A stretch of DNA of 33,924 nucleotides, taken from NCBI GenBank assembly GCA_016871295.1, contig VFZD01000012.1, positions 1-33,924 of the forward strand, given 5' to 3'. Of the stretch, positions 8,184 through 17,000 are shown piece after piece (position 1 is the stretch's first letter; every line of letters starts with the position of its first letter). This DNA comes from Actinomycetota bacterium (lineage in GTDB: Bacteria > Actinomycetota > Acidimicrobiia > Acidimicrobiales > Ilumatobacteraceae). The notes beneath the pieces were generated by a model. That model did no database searches. It was not told the origin of the DNA and saw only the letters and a list, made by a program, of their open reading frames with translations. The position numbers and the translations under genes were made by a program.

Positions 8184-9647
8184 ATGCGCATGAAGGCGCA
8201 AGTCACGATCGTTGGTTTGGGTCCGGGTGCGGCGGATTCGGTGACCAGGCAGACTCTCGACGCGATCAACTCGTCGCAACACCGGTATGTTCGCACGATG
8301 CGTCACCCCAGCGCATTCTTGGTCGGTGACGCCACCAGTTTTGACGATGAGTACGAGAAGCATGAAAAATCTGAAGATGTCTATCGGGCCATCGCCGAGA
8401 AGTTGAAGACCGAGGCCGAAAAGCACCGCGCGATTCTGTATGCGGTGCCGGGTTCTCCCCTGGTGCTCGAACAAACCGTGCAGCACCTGCTGCACGACGA
8501 AAGCATCGAAACGGTTTTGATTTCGGCGATGAGCTTCTTGGACGTGGCGTGGCAGGTTCTGCGAATCGACCCCGTCGATGCGGGGGTGCGCCTGATCGAC
8601 GGGCACCGTTTCGCCCGACTCGCTGCCGGAGAGAGCGGCCCCCTGCTGGTCGCCCAGTGCCATGCCAACTGGGTTTTGTCGGAAATCAAATTGGCGCACG
8701 AGTCGGCCACGGGCGACGAGCCGGTCGTGATTCTGCATCACCTCGGGTTGAAAGATCAACAAGTCGTGACGACGACGTGGAAAGAAATGGATCGCACCGT
8801 CGAACCAGATCACCTGACCAGTATCTATATCCCCAAGCTTGCAAATTCGATCGCCGGAGAGATGACCCAACTACACGGCTTGGCCCGAACATTGCGCGAA
8901 CAGTGCCCGTGGGACAAGGCTCAAACCCACAAGTCGCTGGTGCGCTATTTGATCGAAGAAACATACGAGGTGGTTGACGCGATTACGTCTCTCGACCCGA
9001 ATGACGAGTCGAGTGACGAAAAACTTATTGAAGAGTTGGGCGACCTGCTCTATCAAGTCGAATTTCATGCCATAATCGCCGAACAGCAGGGTCGATTCAG
9101 CATCGCCGATGTCGCCAGGTCGATTCACGACAAGTTGGTCAGGCGACATCCGCATGTCTTTGGTGATTTCGAAGCCGAAACCCCCGATGCGGTCGCATCA
9201 AACTGGGAGTCGCTCAAAAAACAAGAGCGCGACAAAACCAATGCCAAGACAGTTTTCGAGGGTGTAGCAAAGTCGGCCCCATCGTTGATGTATTCGACGA
9301 AACTGCAAAAGCGCGCGGCCGAACTGGGTTTTGATTGGCCGAACAAGACCGGTGCATCGGAGAAAATCGCCGAAGAGCTGAGGGAACTGGTTAGAGCGAT
9401 CGATTCTGCGGGTGCCCCAGACGAGATACCTCTCGAATTGGGCGACGTGCTATTCAGCGTCGTCAACCTGTCACGCCACATCGGTGTCGACGCCGAATCG
9501 GCGTTGCGCTCGGCGGCCGAAAAGTTTCGTCGTCGATTCGAGGCTGTCGTGGCATTGGCCCAACGGCGTGACCTTCAACTTGAAAAGTGCACGCTCGCTC
9601 AACTCGACGCACTGTGGGACGAAGTCAAGAAAGCCGACAAGAAATGA
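8184..9647 (+). CDS. mazG: Tetrapyrrole methylase-like / MazG nucleotide pyrophosphohydrolase fusion
   Basis: Residues about 5-220 look like a SAM-dependent tetrapyrrole (corrin/porphyrin) methylase fold, with VGLGPGAADSVT and YAVPGSPLVLEQ, as in B. subtilis YabN. Residues about 225-340 form the first MazG domain: CPWDKAQTHKSL from C241, the Mg-binding EETYE (258-262), EELGD (283-287), and RRHPHVFGD. A second MazG domain follows at about 350-470 (KIAEELREL, ELGDVLFSVVNL). MazG hydrolyses NTPs/dNTPs to monophosphates and is linked to house-cleaning and (p)ppGpp control. No methylase substrate can be named. It lies 6 bases after the parvulin gene, so is probably cotranscribed. Confidence 0.93.
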   Translation: MRMKAQVTIVGLGPGAADSVTRQTLDAINSSQHRYVRTMRHPSAFLVGDATSFDDEYEKHEKSEDVYRAIAEKLKTEAEKHRAILYAVPGSPLVLEQTVQHLLHDESIETVLISAMSFLDVAWQVLRIDPVDAGVRLIDGHRFARLAAGESGPLLVAQCHANWVLSEIKLAHESATGDEPVVILHHLGLKDQQVVTTTWKEMDRTVEPDHLTSIYIPKLANSIAGEMTQLHGLARTLREQCPWDKAQTHKSLVRYLIEETYEVVDAITSLDPNDESSDEKLIEELGDLLYQVEFHAIIAEQQGRFSIADVARSIHDKLVRRHPHVFGDFEAETPDAVASNWESLKKQERDKTNAKTVFEGVAKSAPSLMYSTKLQKRAAELGFDWPNKTGASEKIAEELRELVRAIDSAGAPDEIPLELGDVLFSVVNLSRHIGVDAESALRSAAEKFRRRFEAVVALAQRRDLQLEKCTLAQLDALWDEVKKADKK

Positions 9648-9655
9648 CCGAGCGA

Positions 9656-9661
9656 TAATCT
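9656..9661 (+). promoter_or_regulatory. Likely -10 box of a (near-)leaderless eno promoter
   Basis: TAATCT ends 8 bases before the eno ATG at 9670, and no Shine-Dalgarno is visible. Transcription would then start at or within a couple of bases of the start codon. Confidence 0.45.
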
Positions 9662-9663
9662 AG

Positions 9664-10953
<1,290 letters not shown>

Positions 10954-10973
10954 TCGCAAGCCAGAATAGACGG

Positions 10974-11405
10974 GTGAACACAACGGCAGAACGTCGCTTA
11001 ATCGGGGCACGTCGCGGCAAGTTCGCGCTCTTGCCGGTCGGCGCGGTGTTCGTCACCGCGGTCTCGCTCGCCTTGTTCGTGATTCCGATGCGCACATGGA
11101 CCAAACAGCGATCGATGATGACCGAAAAAAGCGGGCAATTTTCGGCGCTCGAAGACATCAACGACGCCCTGCAAGACGAAGTGGACGCGCTCAAGACAAC
11201 CGAGGGAATGCAGGAGGCCATCAGGTCGCAACTCGGCTATTTGCTGCCGAGCGAGAAACGTGTGCCGATGCTCGATATGCCGGCGGCGAGCGCCGATCTT
11301 CCCGATCGTTGGCCCTACACGATTGTGACAAATATCTTGCAGGTTCGCGTCGCCGAGGTGATTCGCAACAGCGGTGTCGAGATTATGAACCCGCTTCAGC
11401 CCTGA
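10974..11405 (+). CDS. FtsB/DivIC-family septum formation protein
   Basis: A 143-aa bitopic protein: a basic N terminus in the cytoplasm (ERRLIGARRGK), one membrane segment at about 17-40, then a coiled-coil stretch at about 45-75 (EKSGQFSALEDINDALQDEVDAL), and the family motif IRSQLGYLLPSEKRVP. A C-terminal extension of about 45 residues is not recognised. The family bridges FtsL and FtsQ in the divisome. Position directly after eno matches Rv1024 in M. tuberculosis. GTG 10974 is chosen because CAGAAT lies exactly 6 bases upstream, as before other starts here. In relatives DUF501 and ppx come next, but here they are 16 kb away. Confidence 0.85.
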   Translation: MNTTAERRLIGARRGKFALLPVGAVFVTAVSLALFVIPMRTWTKQRSMMTEKSGQFSALEDINDALQDEVDALKTTEGMQEAIRSQLGYLLPSEKRVPMLDMPAASADLPDRWPYTIVTNILQVRVAEVIRNSGVEIMNPLQP

Positions 11406-11419
11406 CGACCGAAACACTA

Positions 11420-11425
11420 TAGATT
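11420..11425 (+). promoter_or_regulatory. Likely -10 box, leaderless start of the first coxL-like gene
   Basis: TAGATT followed by exactly 6 bases (caaatc) and then ATG 11432. No Shine-Dalgarno is present between ftsB and this start. Confidence 0.5.
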
Positions 11426-11431
11426 CAAATC

Positions 11432-13720
11432 ATGGCTGGAAGCATTCTCGGCAATCGAGTTTTGCGCAAAGAGGATCCGAAGTTTCTCACTTCGGGCGGA
11501 AAATACATCGAAGACCTGAATGACGAGCCACTCTTCGCCGGGGCGCTGCATGTCACCTATGTGCGCTCGACCGTCGCGCACGCAAAAATTGCGCGCATCG
11601 ATCTTTCGGAATGCAGATCTGCACCCGGTGTCGTCGCCGTGTTTACGGCACAAGACCTGGGGCTAGAAGAAGAACCGGCGACTTACAACCCGAACGCCAA
11701 GCGGGCGCATCTGGCGATCGGCAAGGTGCGTTGGGTGGGCGAATTGGTCGCGGCAGTTGTTACCGAGCGAGCCGACCAGGGTGAAGATGCGATCGAGCGC
11801 GCGATCGTCGAGTACGAGGTTCTTGAGCCGTTGATCGATCTTGAGCAGTCGATGACGAGCACGACACACATATATGAAGGTTGCGGCAGCAACATCGTGA
11901 TGGGCACCGTAGAGATGGGTATGCCCGACAATACGGGTGACGAACTGTTCAAAGACTGCGAGGTGGTGATCAAGGGTCGTTTCATCAACCAGCGCGTCGC
12001 GCCTTGCCCGCTCGAGGCACGCGGCTCGGCCGCAGTCTGGGTCGACGGGCGCCTGCACCAATGGATTTCGACCCAACACGCCCAGGGTGTTCGTGCCGAA
12101 GTCGTCAAAGCAAACAAGATCGATGCCGAAAAAGTCCGGATCATCACACCCGACGTGGGCGGCGGTTTTGGCGCGAAAATCAGCGCCTACTCCGAAGAAT
12201 TGTTGCTCGGCAAGATCGCCAAGCGTGTCGGCAAGCCGGTTCGCTGGCGCGAGACGCGAAGCGAGTCGATGGTCGGTCTCGGTCATGGTCGAGCGCAACT
12301 CCAATATGTCACGCTCGGCGGCACGAGGGCGGGCAAGGTAACCGCATATCAACTGAACGCGATTCAAGATTCGGGCGGCTGGGTTGATGTCGGCACCGTG
12401 CTGGCGCCGTTCATGACCCGCCCGATGGCCCAAGGGGTATACGACATTGAAAAGGTCGAATGCCGCACAACCTCGGTCGTGACCAACACGACCCCGATCG
12501 TCGCCTATCGCGGCGCGGGTCGACCCGAGGCCACCGCCGCCATCGAGCGGGCAATGGATCTTTTCGCCGCGGAGATCGGCAAAGATCCCGCCGAAGTGCG
12601 CCGAATGAATCTGATCCCGAAATTTTCTGAACCTCACAAGACCAAAATCGGTCACACCTACGATGTCGGCGACTACTCGGCCGCTCTCGACAAGGCGATG
12701 GCGGTCGCAAAATATTCCGAGGCGCGAGCCGAACAGGCCGAGCGTCGCAAGCGCGGCGACAAGGTGCAACTCGGCATCGGCGTGAGCGTTTACGTGGAAG
12801 TCACCGGCGGGGTCGACCCGATGCAAGAGCACGCAAAGATAAATGTTTTGCCCAACGGTCGGGCGGTTGTATTCACCGGCACATCACCGCATGGCCAAGG
12901 ACACGTGACTTCGTGGGCGATGATCGCCAGCAGCGAAACCGGCATTTCGATCGAAGATATCGACGTCGTCTGGGGAGACACAGACCTGGTGCCAACCGGC
13001 GGGGGCACGATGGGTTCGCGTTCACTGCAACAAGGCGGCGCGGCCGTACAAAAAGTTTCGATTGAAATCGTCGATCAAGCGAGAAGGCTCGCCGCACAAT
13101 TGCTTGAGGCGAATGAAATCGACGTCGTGCTGGACAAATCCAAGGGCGTCTTTCACGTCGCGGGTACGCCCTCGATCTCGAAGTCGTGGTCTGAGATCGC
13201 GGCTTCGGCTGATGCTAAAGCCGGACTCACCCAAGAGGGCATGTTCGTCGCCAATTCGGCGACGTTTCCGTTTGGTGCGCATATCGCGATAGTCGAGGTC
13301 GACACCGAGACGGGGAAAGTGAAACACCGTCGTCACATCGCGTGCGACGACGCCGGCCGAGTGGTGAATCCGCTCACTTTGGACGGTCAGATTCACGGCG
13401 GCATCGCCCAAGGCACGGCCCAGGCTCTGCTCGAAGAGTTTCGCTACGACGGCGACGGAAATCCGATCACGACAAACTTCGCCGACTACACGTTCATCTC
13501 GGCCGTCGAACTGCCGAGCATCGAAGTCGTGCACATGGAGACTCCGACTTTCGTCAATCCACTCGGAGCCAAAGGAATCGGCGAATCCGGCACGATCGGC
13601 TCGACGCCGGCGGTGCAATCGGCGGTGATTGACGCGTTGTTGCCGCTTGGCGTGCGTCACATCGACATGCCGACGACGCCCGAGCGAATCTGGTCGGCAA
13701 TCTCGACAGCCTCTGCTTGA
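11432..13720 (+). CDS. Stand-alone form II CoxL-like molybdenum hydroxylase large subunit
   Basis: A 762-aa protein of the xanthine dehydrogenase/CO dehydrogenase large-subunit family, which binds molybdopterin cytosine dinucleotide. The N-terminal 'hammerhead' domain spans about 15-125 (VLRKEDPKFLTSGGKY, VRSTVAHAKI). The Mo domain contains PDVGGGFGAK, AYRGAGRPEA (358-367), SPHGQGHVTSW, GSRSLQQGG and the likely catalytic glutamate E718 in GAKGIGESG. AYRGAGR marks form II or a related enzyme; form I CO dehydrogenase has AYxCSFR, so CO is not a safe substrate call. No small or medium subunit is adjacent. It may share CoxS and CoxM encoded 5 kb downstream, or use partners elsewhere. It is preceded by its own leaderless promoter and followed by an ABC exporter. 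Confidence 0.9.
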   Translation: MAGSILGNRVLRKEDPKFLTSGGKYIEDLNDEPLFAGALHVTYVRSTVAHAKIARIDLSECRSAPGVVAVFTAQDLGLEEEPATYNPNAKRAHLAIGKVRWVGELVAAVVTERADQGEDAIERAIVEYEVLEPLIDLEQSMTSTTHIYEGCGSNIVMGTVEMGMPDNTGDELFKDCEVVIKGRFINQRVAPCPLEARGSAAVWVDGRLHQWISTQHAQGVRAEVVKANKIDAEKVRIITPDVGGGFGAKISAYSEELLLGKIAKRVGKPVRWRETRSESMVGLGHGRAQLQYVTLGGTRAGKVTAYQLNAIQDSGGWVDVGTVLAPFMTRPMAQGVYDIEKVECRTTSVVTNTTPIVAYRGAGRPEATAAIERAMDLFAAEIGKDPAEVRRMNLIPKFSEPHKTKIGHTYDVGDYSAALDKAMAVAKYSEARAEQAERRKRGDKVQLGIGVSVYVEVTGGVDPMQEHAKINVLPNGRAVVFTGTSPHGQGHVTSWAMIASSETGISIEDIDVVWGDTDLVPTGGGTMGSRSLQQGGAAVQKVSIEIVDQARRLAAQLLEANEIDVVLDKSKGVFHVAGTPSISKSWSEIAASADAKAGLTQEGMFVANSATFPFGAHIAIVEVDTETGKVKHRRHIACDDAGRVVNPLTLDGQIHGGIAQGTAQALLEEFRYDGDGNPITTNFADYTFISAVELPSIEVVHMETPTFVNPLGAKGIGESGTIGSTPAVQSAVIDALLPLGVRHIDMPTTPERIWSAISTASA

Positions 13721-13741
13721 GTTCGCGCCGTCGTCGCGTCT

Positions 13742-13747
13742 TAAACT
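13742..13747 (+). promoter_or_regulatory. Likely -10 box, leaderless start of the ABC exporter operon
   Basis: TAAACT followed by exactly 6 bases (caggcc) and GTG 13754. This supports GTG as the start and a transcript separate from the upstream coxL-like gene. Confidence 0.5.
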
Positions 13748-13753
13748 CAGGCC

Positions 13754-14761
13754 GTGAACAATTCTCCGATTATCGCCGAAAACTTGGTTCGTCACTTTGG
13801 TGATGTTCATGCCGTAAAGGGCATCAACCTTGACATCAAGGCGGGTGAAGTTTTTGGTTTCCTCGGACCAAATGGTGCCGGCAAAAGCACCGCCGTGCGA
13901 ATGCTGACGACGCTGCTTCGACCGACATCGGGCTCGGCGAGGGTCGCGGGTTTCGACGTGGTGACCGAGGCCGACCAGGTGCGTCGCAACATCGGCGTCG
14001 CGTTGCAGGACGCCGCCATCGATCCGTTGATGACGGGCGCAGAATTGCTGGCTCTTCAGGGCGTTCTCTACGGCATTCCTGGGTCGGCACTCAAGCAACG
14101 CTCGAACGAATTATTGGAGCGTGTCGGTCTGACCGCCGCGGCATCTCGGCGAGTTTCCACATATTCCGGGGGCATGCGTCGCCGACTCGATCTGGCGCTT
14201 TCGTTGATTCATCAACCGTCGGTTCTGTTTTTGGATGAACCGACGACGGGACTCGACCCGATGAGCCGTCTCACGCTTTGGGAGGAGGTTCGCCGCCTGA
14301 ACCGCGAGGGCACAACCGTGATGTTGACGACCCAATATCTGGAGGAAGCCGACCAACTTGCCGACCGCATCGCAATCATCGATCACGGCAAGATCGTGCG
14401 CGAGGGAAAACCCGCTGACTTGAAAGCCGGTGTTGGTGCACCGACTTTGATCATCAACACCAACACCGATCAAGTTGAAAAAGCCAACGCGGTTCTGAGC
14501 ACCTTCGGAGACCTGCGACCCGGCGCCGAAGGCGCCCTCGGCGTGGGTTTGCGCGGCGGTGCCGCCCAGGTCACAGAGGTCGTGCGCAAACTCGACGAGG
14601 CGGGCGTGCGCGTGCAGCATCTCGAAATAAATGAACCGAGCCTCGACGACGTGTTTGCCGAGGCGACGGGTCATCGGCTCGAAGGTGCCGACAACGCACC
14701 ATCGGCGGGCGACAACGGCGAGGAAGAGCCCTCGAAGAAAAAACGTCGAGGTCGAAAGTGA
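13754..14761 (+). CDS. ABC transporter ATP-binding protein, DrrA-like
   Basis: A 335-aa ATPase of the daunorubicin-resistance (DrrA) family of ABC-2 exporters. Walker A is GPNGAGKS (38-45), the signature is YSGGM (137-141), Walker B is LFLDEP (158-163), and the switch region is LTTQYLEEAD. A DrrA-type C-terminal regulatory region ends with LEINEPSLDDVFAEATGH. An acidic then very basic tail follows (EEEPSKKKRRGRK). It overlaps the first permease by four bases (GTGA), so the three transporter genes form one operon. The substrate cannot be read from sequence; lipids, drugs or glycoconjugates are typical for the family. Confidence 0.93.
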   Translation: MNNSPIIAENLVRHFGDVHAVKGINLDIKAGEVFGFLGPNGAGKSTAVRMLTTLLRPTSGSARVAGFDVVTEADQVRRNIGVALQDAAIDPLMTGAELLALQGVLYGIPGSALKQRSNELLERVGLTAAASRRVSTYSGGMRRRLDLALSLIHQPSVLFLDEPTTGLDPMSRLTLWEEVRRLNREGTTVMLTTQYLEEADQLADRIAIIDHGKIVREGKPADLKAGVGAPTLIINTNTDQVEKANAVLSTFGDLRPGAEGALGVGLRGGAAQVTEVVRKLDEAGVRVQHLEINEPSLDDVFAEATGHRLEGADNAPSAGDNGEEEPSKKKRRGRK

Positions 14762-15582
14762 CGGATGTCGTCGCCACCCCACCGACGCTGATCGCCGAAC
14801 ATTCGATCGCCGCTGCGTTTCGCCAAACTATTGCACTCGCCAAGCGCTCGACGCTCGAATTGTTTCGCCAGCCGGCGTTGGTCGTGCCGAGCATAATTTT
14901 TCCGTTGTTTTTTGCGTTCCTCGGCAACTCAAGTTTTGGAAGAACCACGTCACTGCCCGGGTTTCCAAAGGTCAACTCGTATCTGCAGTTTCAACTCGCC
15001 GGCACGATCACCCAAGGAGTTCTATTCGGTTCGGTGACCGGGGCCGCGGCGCTCGCCACCGACATCGAAAATGGTTTTTTTTATCGGCTTTTGGCCGCGC
15101 CAACTGCACGAACCTCAATCTTGTTCGGAAGACTCGCCGGTAGCACCCTGTTCGGCGCGCTTGAAACGGCCGTGTTCGTGTTGGTGTTGTTGCCGTTCGG
15201 TGCAGATGTCTCGGCCGGTTTACCGGGCATCATCGCGATGATTCTCAGCGGCGCACTGATCGCTCTGGCCGTCGGCGCACTGATGTCGTCGGTCGCGCTC
15301 AAGACGGGTTCGGCCGAGGCGGTTCAGGGCACTTTTCCGTTGTTGTTCATTTTGTTGTTCTTCTCGAGCGCGTTTTTTCCGCGCGAGACGATGAGCGGCG
15401 CCTACAAGACGATCGCGGGGATCAACCCGATTTCACATTTGGTCGAAGGTCTCCGAGCGCTCTCACTCGAGGGCTTCAGCATTTCGGCGACCGCGCGAGC
15501 GATCTTGGTGCCCCTGGCGATCGCAGTCGCCGCGCTGCTCGTCGCCAACAGGCAACTTCAAATGAGACTGCGAGCAAACTGA
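14758..15582 (+). CDS. ABC-2 type permease (first of two)
   Basis: A 274-aa membrane protein with about six hydrophobic segments. The first is near 45-60 (VVPSIIFPLFFAFLG) and the last near 250-265. The family-typical ATDIENGFFYRLLAAPTARTSIL loop precedes the core transmembrane region, and SAFFPRETMSGAYK with INPISHLVEGLR lies near the end, as in DrrB proteins. GTG 14758 overlaps the ATPase stop. It ends in TGATG, sharing one base with the second permease. The two permeases look like paralogues (same ENGFF-R and NP-(S/T) landmarks), so the channel is probably a heterodimer. Confidence 0.9.
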   Translation: MTDVVATPPTLIAEHSIAAAFRQTIALAKRSTLELFRQPALVVPSIIFPLFFAFLGNSSFGRTTSLPGFPKVNSYLQFQLAGTITQGVLFGSVTGAAALATDIENGFFYRLLAAPTARTSILFGRLAGSTLFGALETAVFVLVLLPFGADVSAGLPGIIAMILSGALIALAVGALMSSVALKTGSAEAVQGTFPLLFILLFFSSAFFPRETMSGAYKTIAGINPISHLVEGLRALSLEGFSISATARAILVPLAIAVAALLVANRQLQMRLRAN

Positions 15583-16418
15583 TGAACACGAACGCGACCC
15601 CAACCCGCGCACCGATGCTCACTGCTTTCGACCTGCGCTCGACGACCGGTCGCAGTTCATGGCAACTCGTCAAACGCGGTTTGATCAACACCCGACGATT
15701 GCCGTCGGCATTTTTTCCGGCACTGGCGATGCCGATCTTCAACATGATTTCGTTCTCGGGAACATTTTTCGCGCTGACGAAATTGCCGGGCTTCCCCACC
15801 GACCGATCGGTGAACTGGTTCATGCCACTGGGTCTGGCGATGGGTTCGGCGTTCAGCGGTGTCGGGCTCGGCTTCTCGTTGATCCGCGATCTCGAGAACG
15901 GATTCTTTGATCGACTCAGAATGTCGCCGACCTCGAGGATCTCGTTGATCATCGGACCCGTGCTGGCGACTTGGATTCGAGTGACGCTGATCGCAGTCAT
16001 GGTGTTTGTCGCCGGCACATTGCTCGGCGCACGACCGACCGCGGGTGTGATGAGCTACATCTGCTCGTGGGTCGCGGCAATCGGCATCTCGACCATCGGC
16101 GCAGGTTGGGGTCTCGCCCTCGCGTTTCGATTTCAAGACATGCGCGGAGCCGCGGTGATGCAGCTGTCGATATTTCTGGCGATGTTTCTTTCGACTGCTC
16201 AAGTGCCGCTGAACGTGATGACAGGTTGGTTGCACACCGCCGCTCGCATCAACCCCGTCACGAATATTTTTCGTCTGGCTCGTGCGGGTTGGGTCAATGC
16301 GGACGACCCGGGTCATCTCAGTTGGCAAAACGCCTATGGCGGGCTGATCGCCATTTTCGTGTTGAGCGCCTTGACCCTTGTTTTCGCCCTGCGCAGCCTG
16401 CAAAAAATCGACAACTAG
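15582..16418 (+). CDS. ABC-2 type permease (second of two)
   Basis: A 278-aa paralogue of the preceding permease with about six membrane segments. Shared landmarks include [37 protein letters not shown], and [14 protein letters not shown] near the end. ATG 15582 shares its A with the upstream TGA, a coupled start. It ends the transporter operon; 113 bases of regulatory sequence then separate it from coxS. Confidence 0.9.
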   Translation: MNTNATPTRAPMLTAFDLRSTTGRSSWQLVKRGLINTRRLPSAFFPALAMPIFNMISFSGTFFALTKLPGFPTDRSVNWFMPLGLAMGSAFSGVGLGFSLIRDLENGFFDRLRMSPTSRISLIIGPVLATWIRVTLIAVMVFVAGTLLGARPTAGVMSYICSWVAAIGISTIGAGWGLALAFRFQDMRGAAVMQLSIFLAMFLSTAQVPLNVMTGWLHTAARINPVTNIFRLARAGWVNADDPGHLSWQNAYGGLIAIFVLSALTLVFALRSLQKIDN

Positions 16419-16466
16419 GCGAAACTAGGTCGCAAAACGCCCGATTTGTGTGGGCGCGCCCGGCAG

Positions 16467-16480
16467 AGGCAATATTGCCT
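16467..16480. promoter_or_regulatory. Perfect 14-bp palindrome upstream of coxS
   Basis: AGGCAATATTGCCT reads the same on both strands, with no mismatch and no spacer. It lies 65 bases before the coxS start and just upstream of the putative -35 region, a good position for a dimeric regulator. The regulator is unknown. Confidence 0.55.
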
Positions 16481-16492
16481 TTGGGACAAGTC

Positions 16493-16512
16493 GTTCGACT
16501 CTATTGTCGAAC
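16493..16512. promoter_or_regulatory. 7-bp inverted repeat over the coxS -10 region
   Basis: GTTCGAC (16493-16499) and GTCGAAC (16506-16512) are perfect inverted arms separated by TCTATT. The repeat covers the putative -10 box TATTGT (16502-16507), so a protein bound here would block RNA polymerase. Function is inferred from position and symmetry only. Confidence 0.5.
16502..16507 (+). promoter_or_regulatory. Putative -10 box of the coxSLM promoter
   Basis: TATTGT has a weak -35 candidate TTTGGG (16480-16485) 16 bases upstream. Transcription would start near 16514, leaving a leader of about 18 bases. A strong GGGGG Shine-Dalgarno (16521-16525) lies 6 bases before ATG 16532. This leadered design differs from the leaderless starts around it. 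Confidence 0.4.
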
Positions 16513-16531
16513 TGAAATTTGGGGGTTGAAG

Positions 16532-16990
16532 ATGAAGGTTTCAATCACGGTCAACGGCAAGGAACATCACGGGGATGTCGAGCCAAGAACTTTGCTGGTC
16601 CATTACATCCGCGAGGTGTTGGGTCTGACCGGCACGAACGTGGGTTGCGACTCGTCGAGTTGCGGCGCCTGCACGATTCACATGAACGGCGAAGCGGTGA
16701 AGAGTTGCACGATCCTCGCGGTTCAAGCCGACGGTTCGAACGTCACGACGATCGAAGGCCTGGCCAAAGACGGCGTGATGCACCCGATGCAAACGGCGTT
16801 CATGGAGAATCACGGTCTGCAATGCGGCTACTGCACACCGGGCATGGTGATGGCGGCGGTTGGCTTGCTCAACGAAAACCCGAAGCCGACCGAAGAGCAA
16901 GTGCGTGTCGGTCTCGAAGGCAACTTGTGTCGTTGCACGGGATACCACAACATCGTCAAGTCGGTGCTGGCCGCCGCCGGTTCAAAATAA
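16532..16990 (+). CDS. coxS: CoxS-like [2Fe-2S] small subunit of a molybdenum hydroxylase
   Basis: A 152-aa iron-sulfur subunit that carries electrons between the Mo site and FAD. The plant-type [2Fe-2S] ligands are C39, C44, C47 and C59 ([13 protein letters not shown]... SCT). The second cluster, in the helical domain, uses C98, C101, C133 and C135 ([19 protein letters not shown]). All eight cysteines are present, so the subunit should be functional. ATG 16532 follows a GGGGG ribosome-binding site; an upstream in-frame extension has no support. The large-subunit gene starts 10 bases after the stop. Confidence 0.95.
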   Translation: MKVSITVNGKEHHGDVEPRTLLVHYIREVLGLTGTNVGCDSSSCGACTIHMNGEAVKSCTILAVQADGSNVTTIEGLAKDGVMHPMQTAFMENHGLQCGYCTPGMVMAAVGLLNENPKPTEEQVRVGLEGNLCRCTGYHNIVKSVLAAAGSK

Positions 16991-17000
16991 GGAGCGCGAA

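Noticed and set aside
7038-8870. 610-codon open frame on the minus strand
   Set aside because: It lies opposite the clearly coding mfd end, parvulin and mazG genes, and its translation (Arg/His/Gln-rich, no motifs) is what an antisense frame of GC-rich codons gives.
12503-12523. Form I CO dehydrogenase call for the large subunits
   Set aside because: The loop is AYRGAGR in both proteins, not AYxCSFR, so the copper-binding cysteine of form I is missing.
16860-17000. N-terminal extension of the second coxL back into coxS
   Set aside because: The added residues are an out-of-frame reading of the coxS C terminus; GGAG before ATG 17001 and homology begin at MTITEN.
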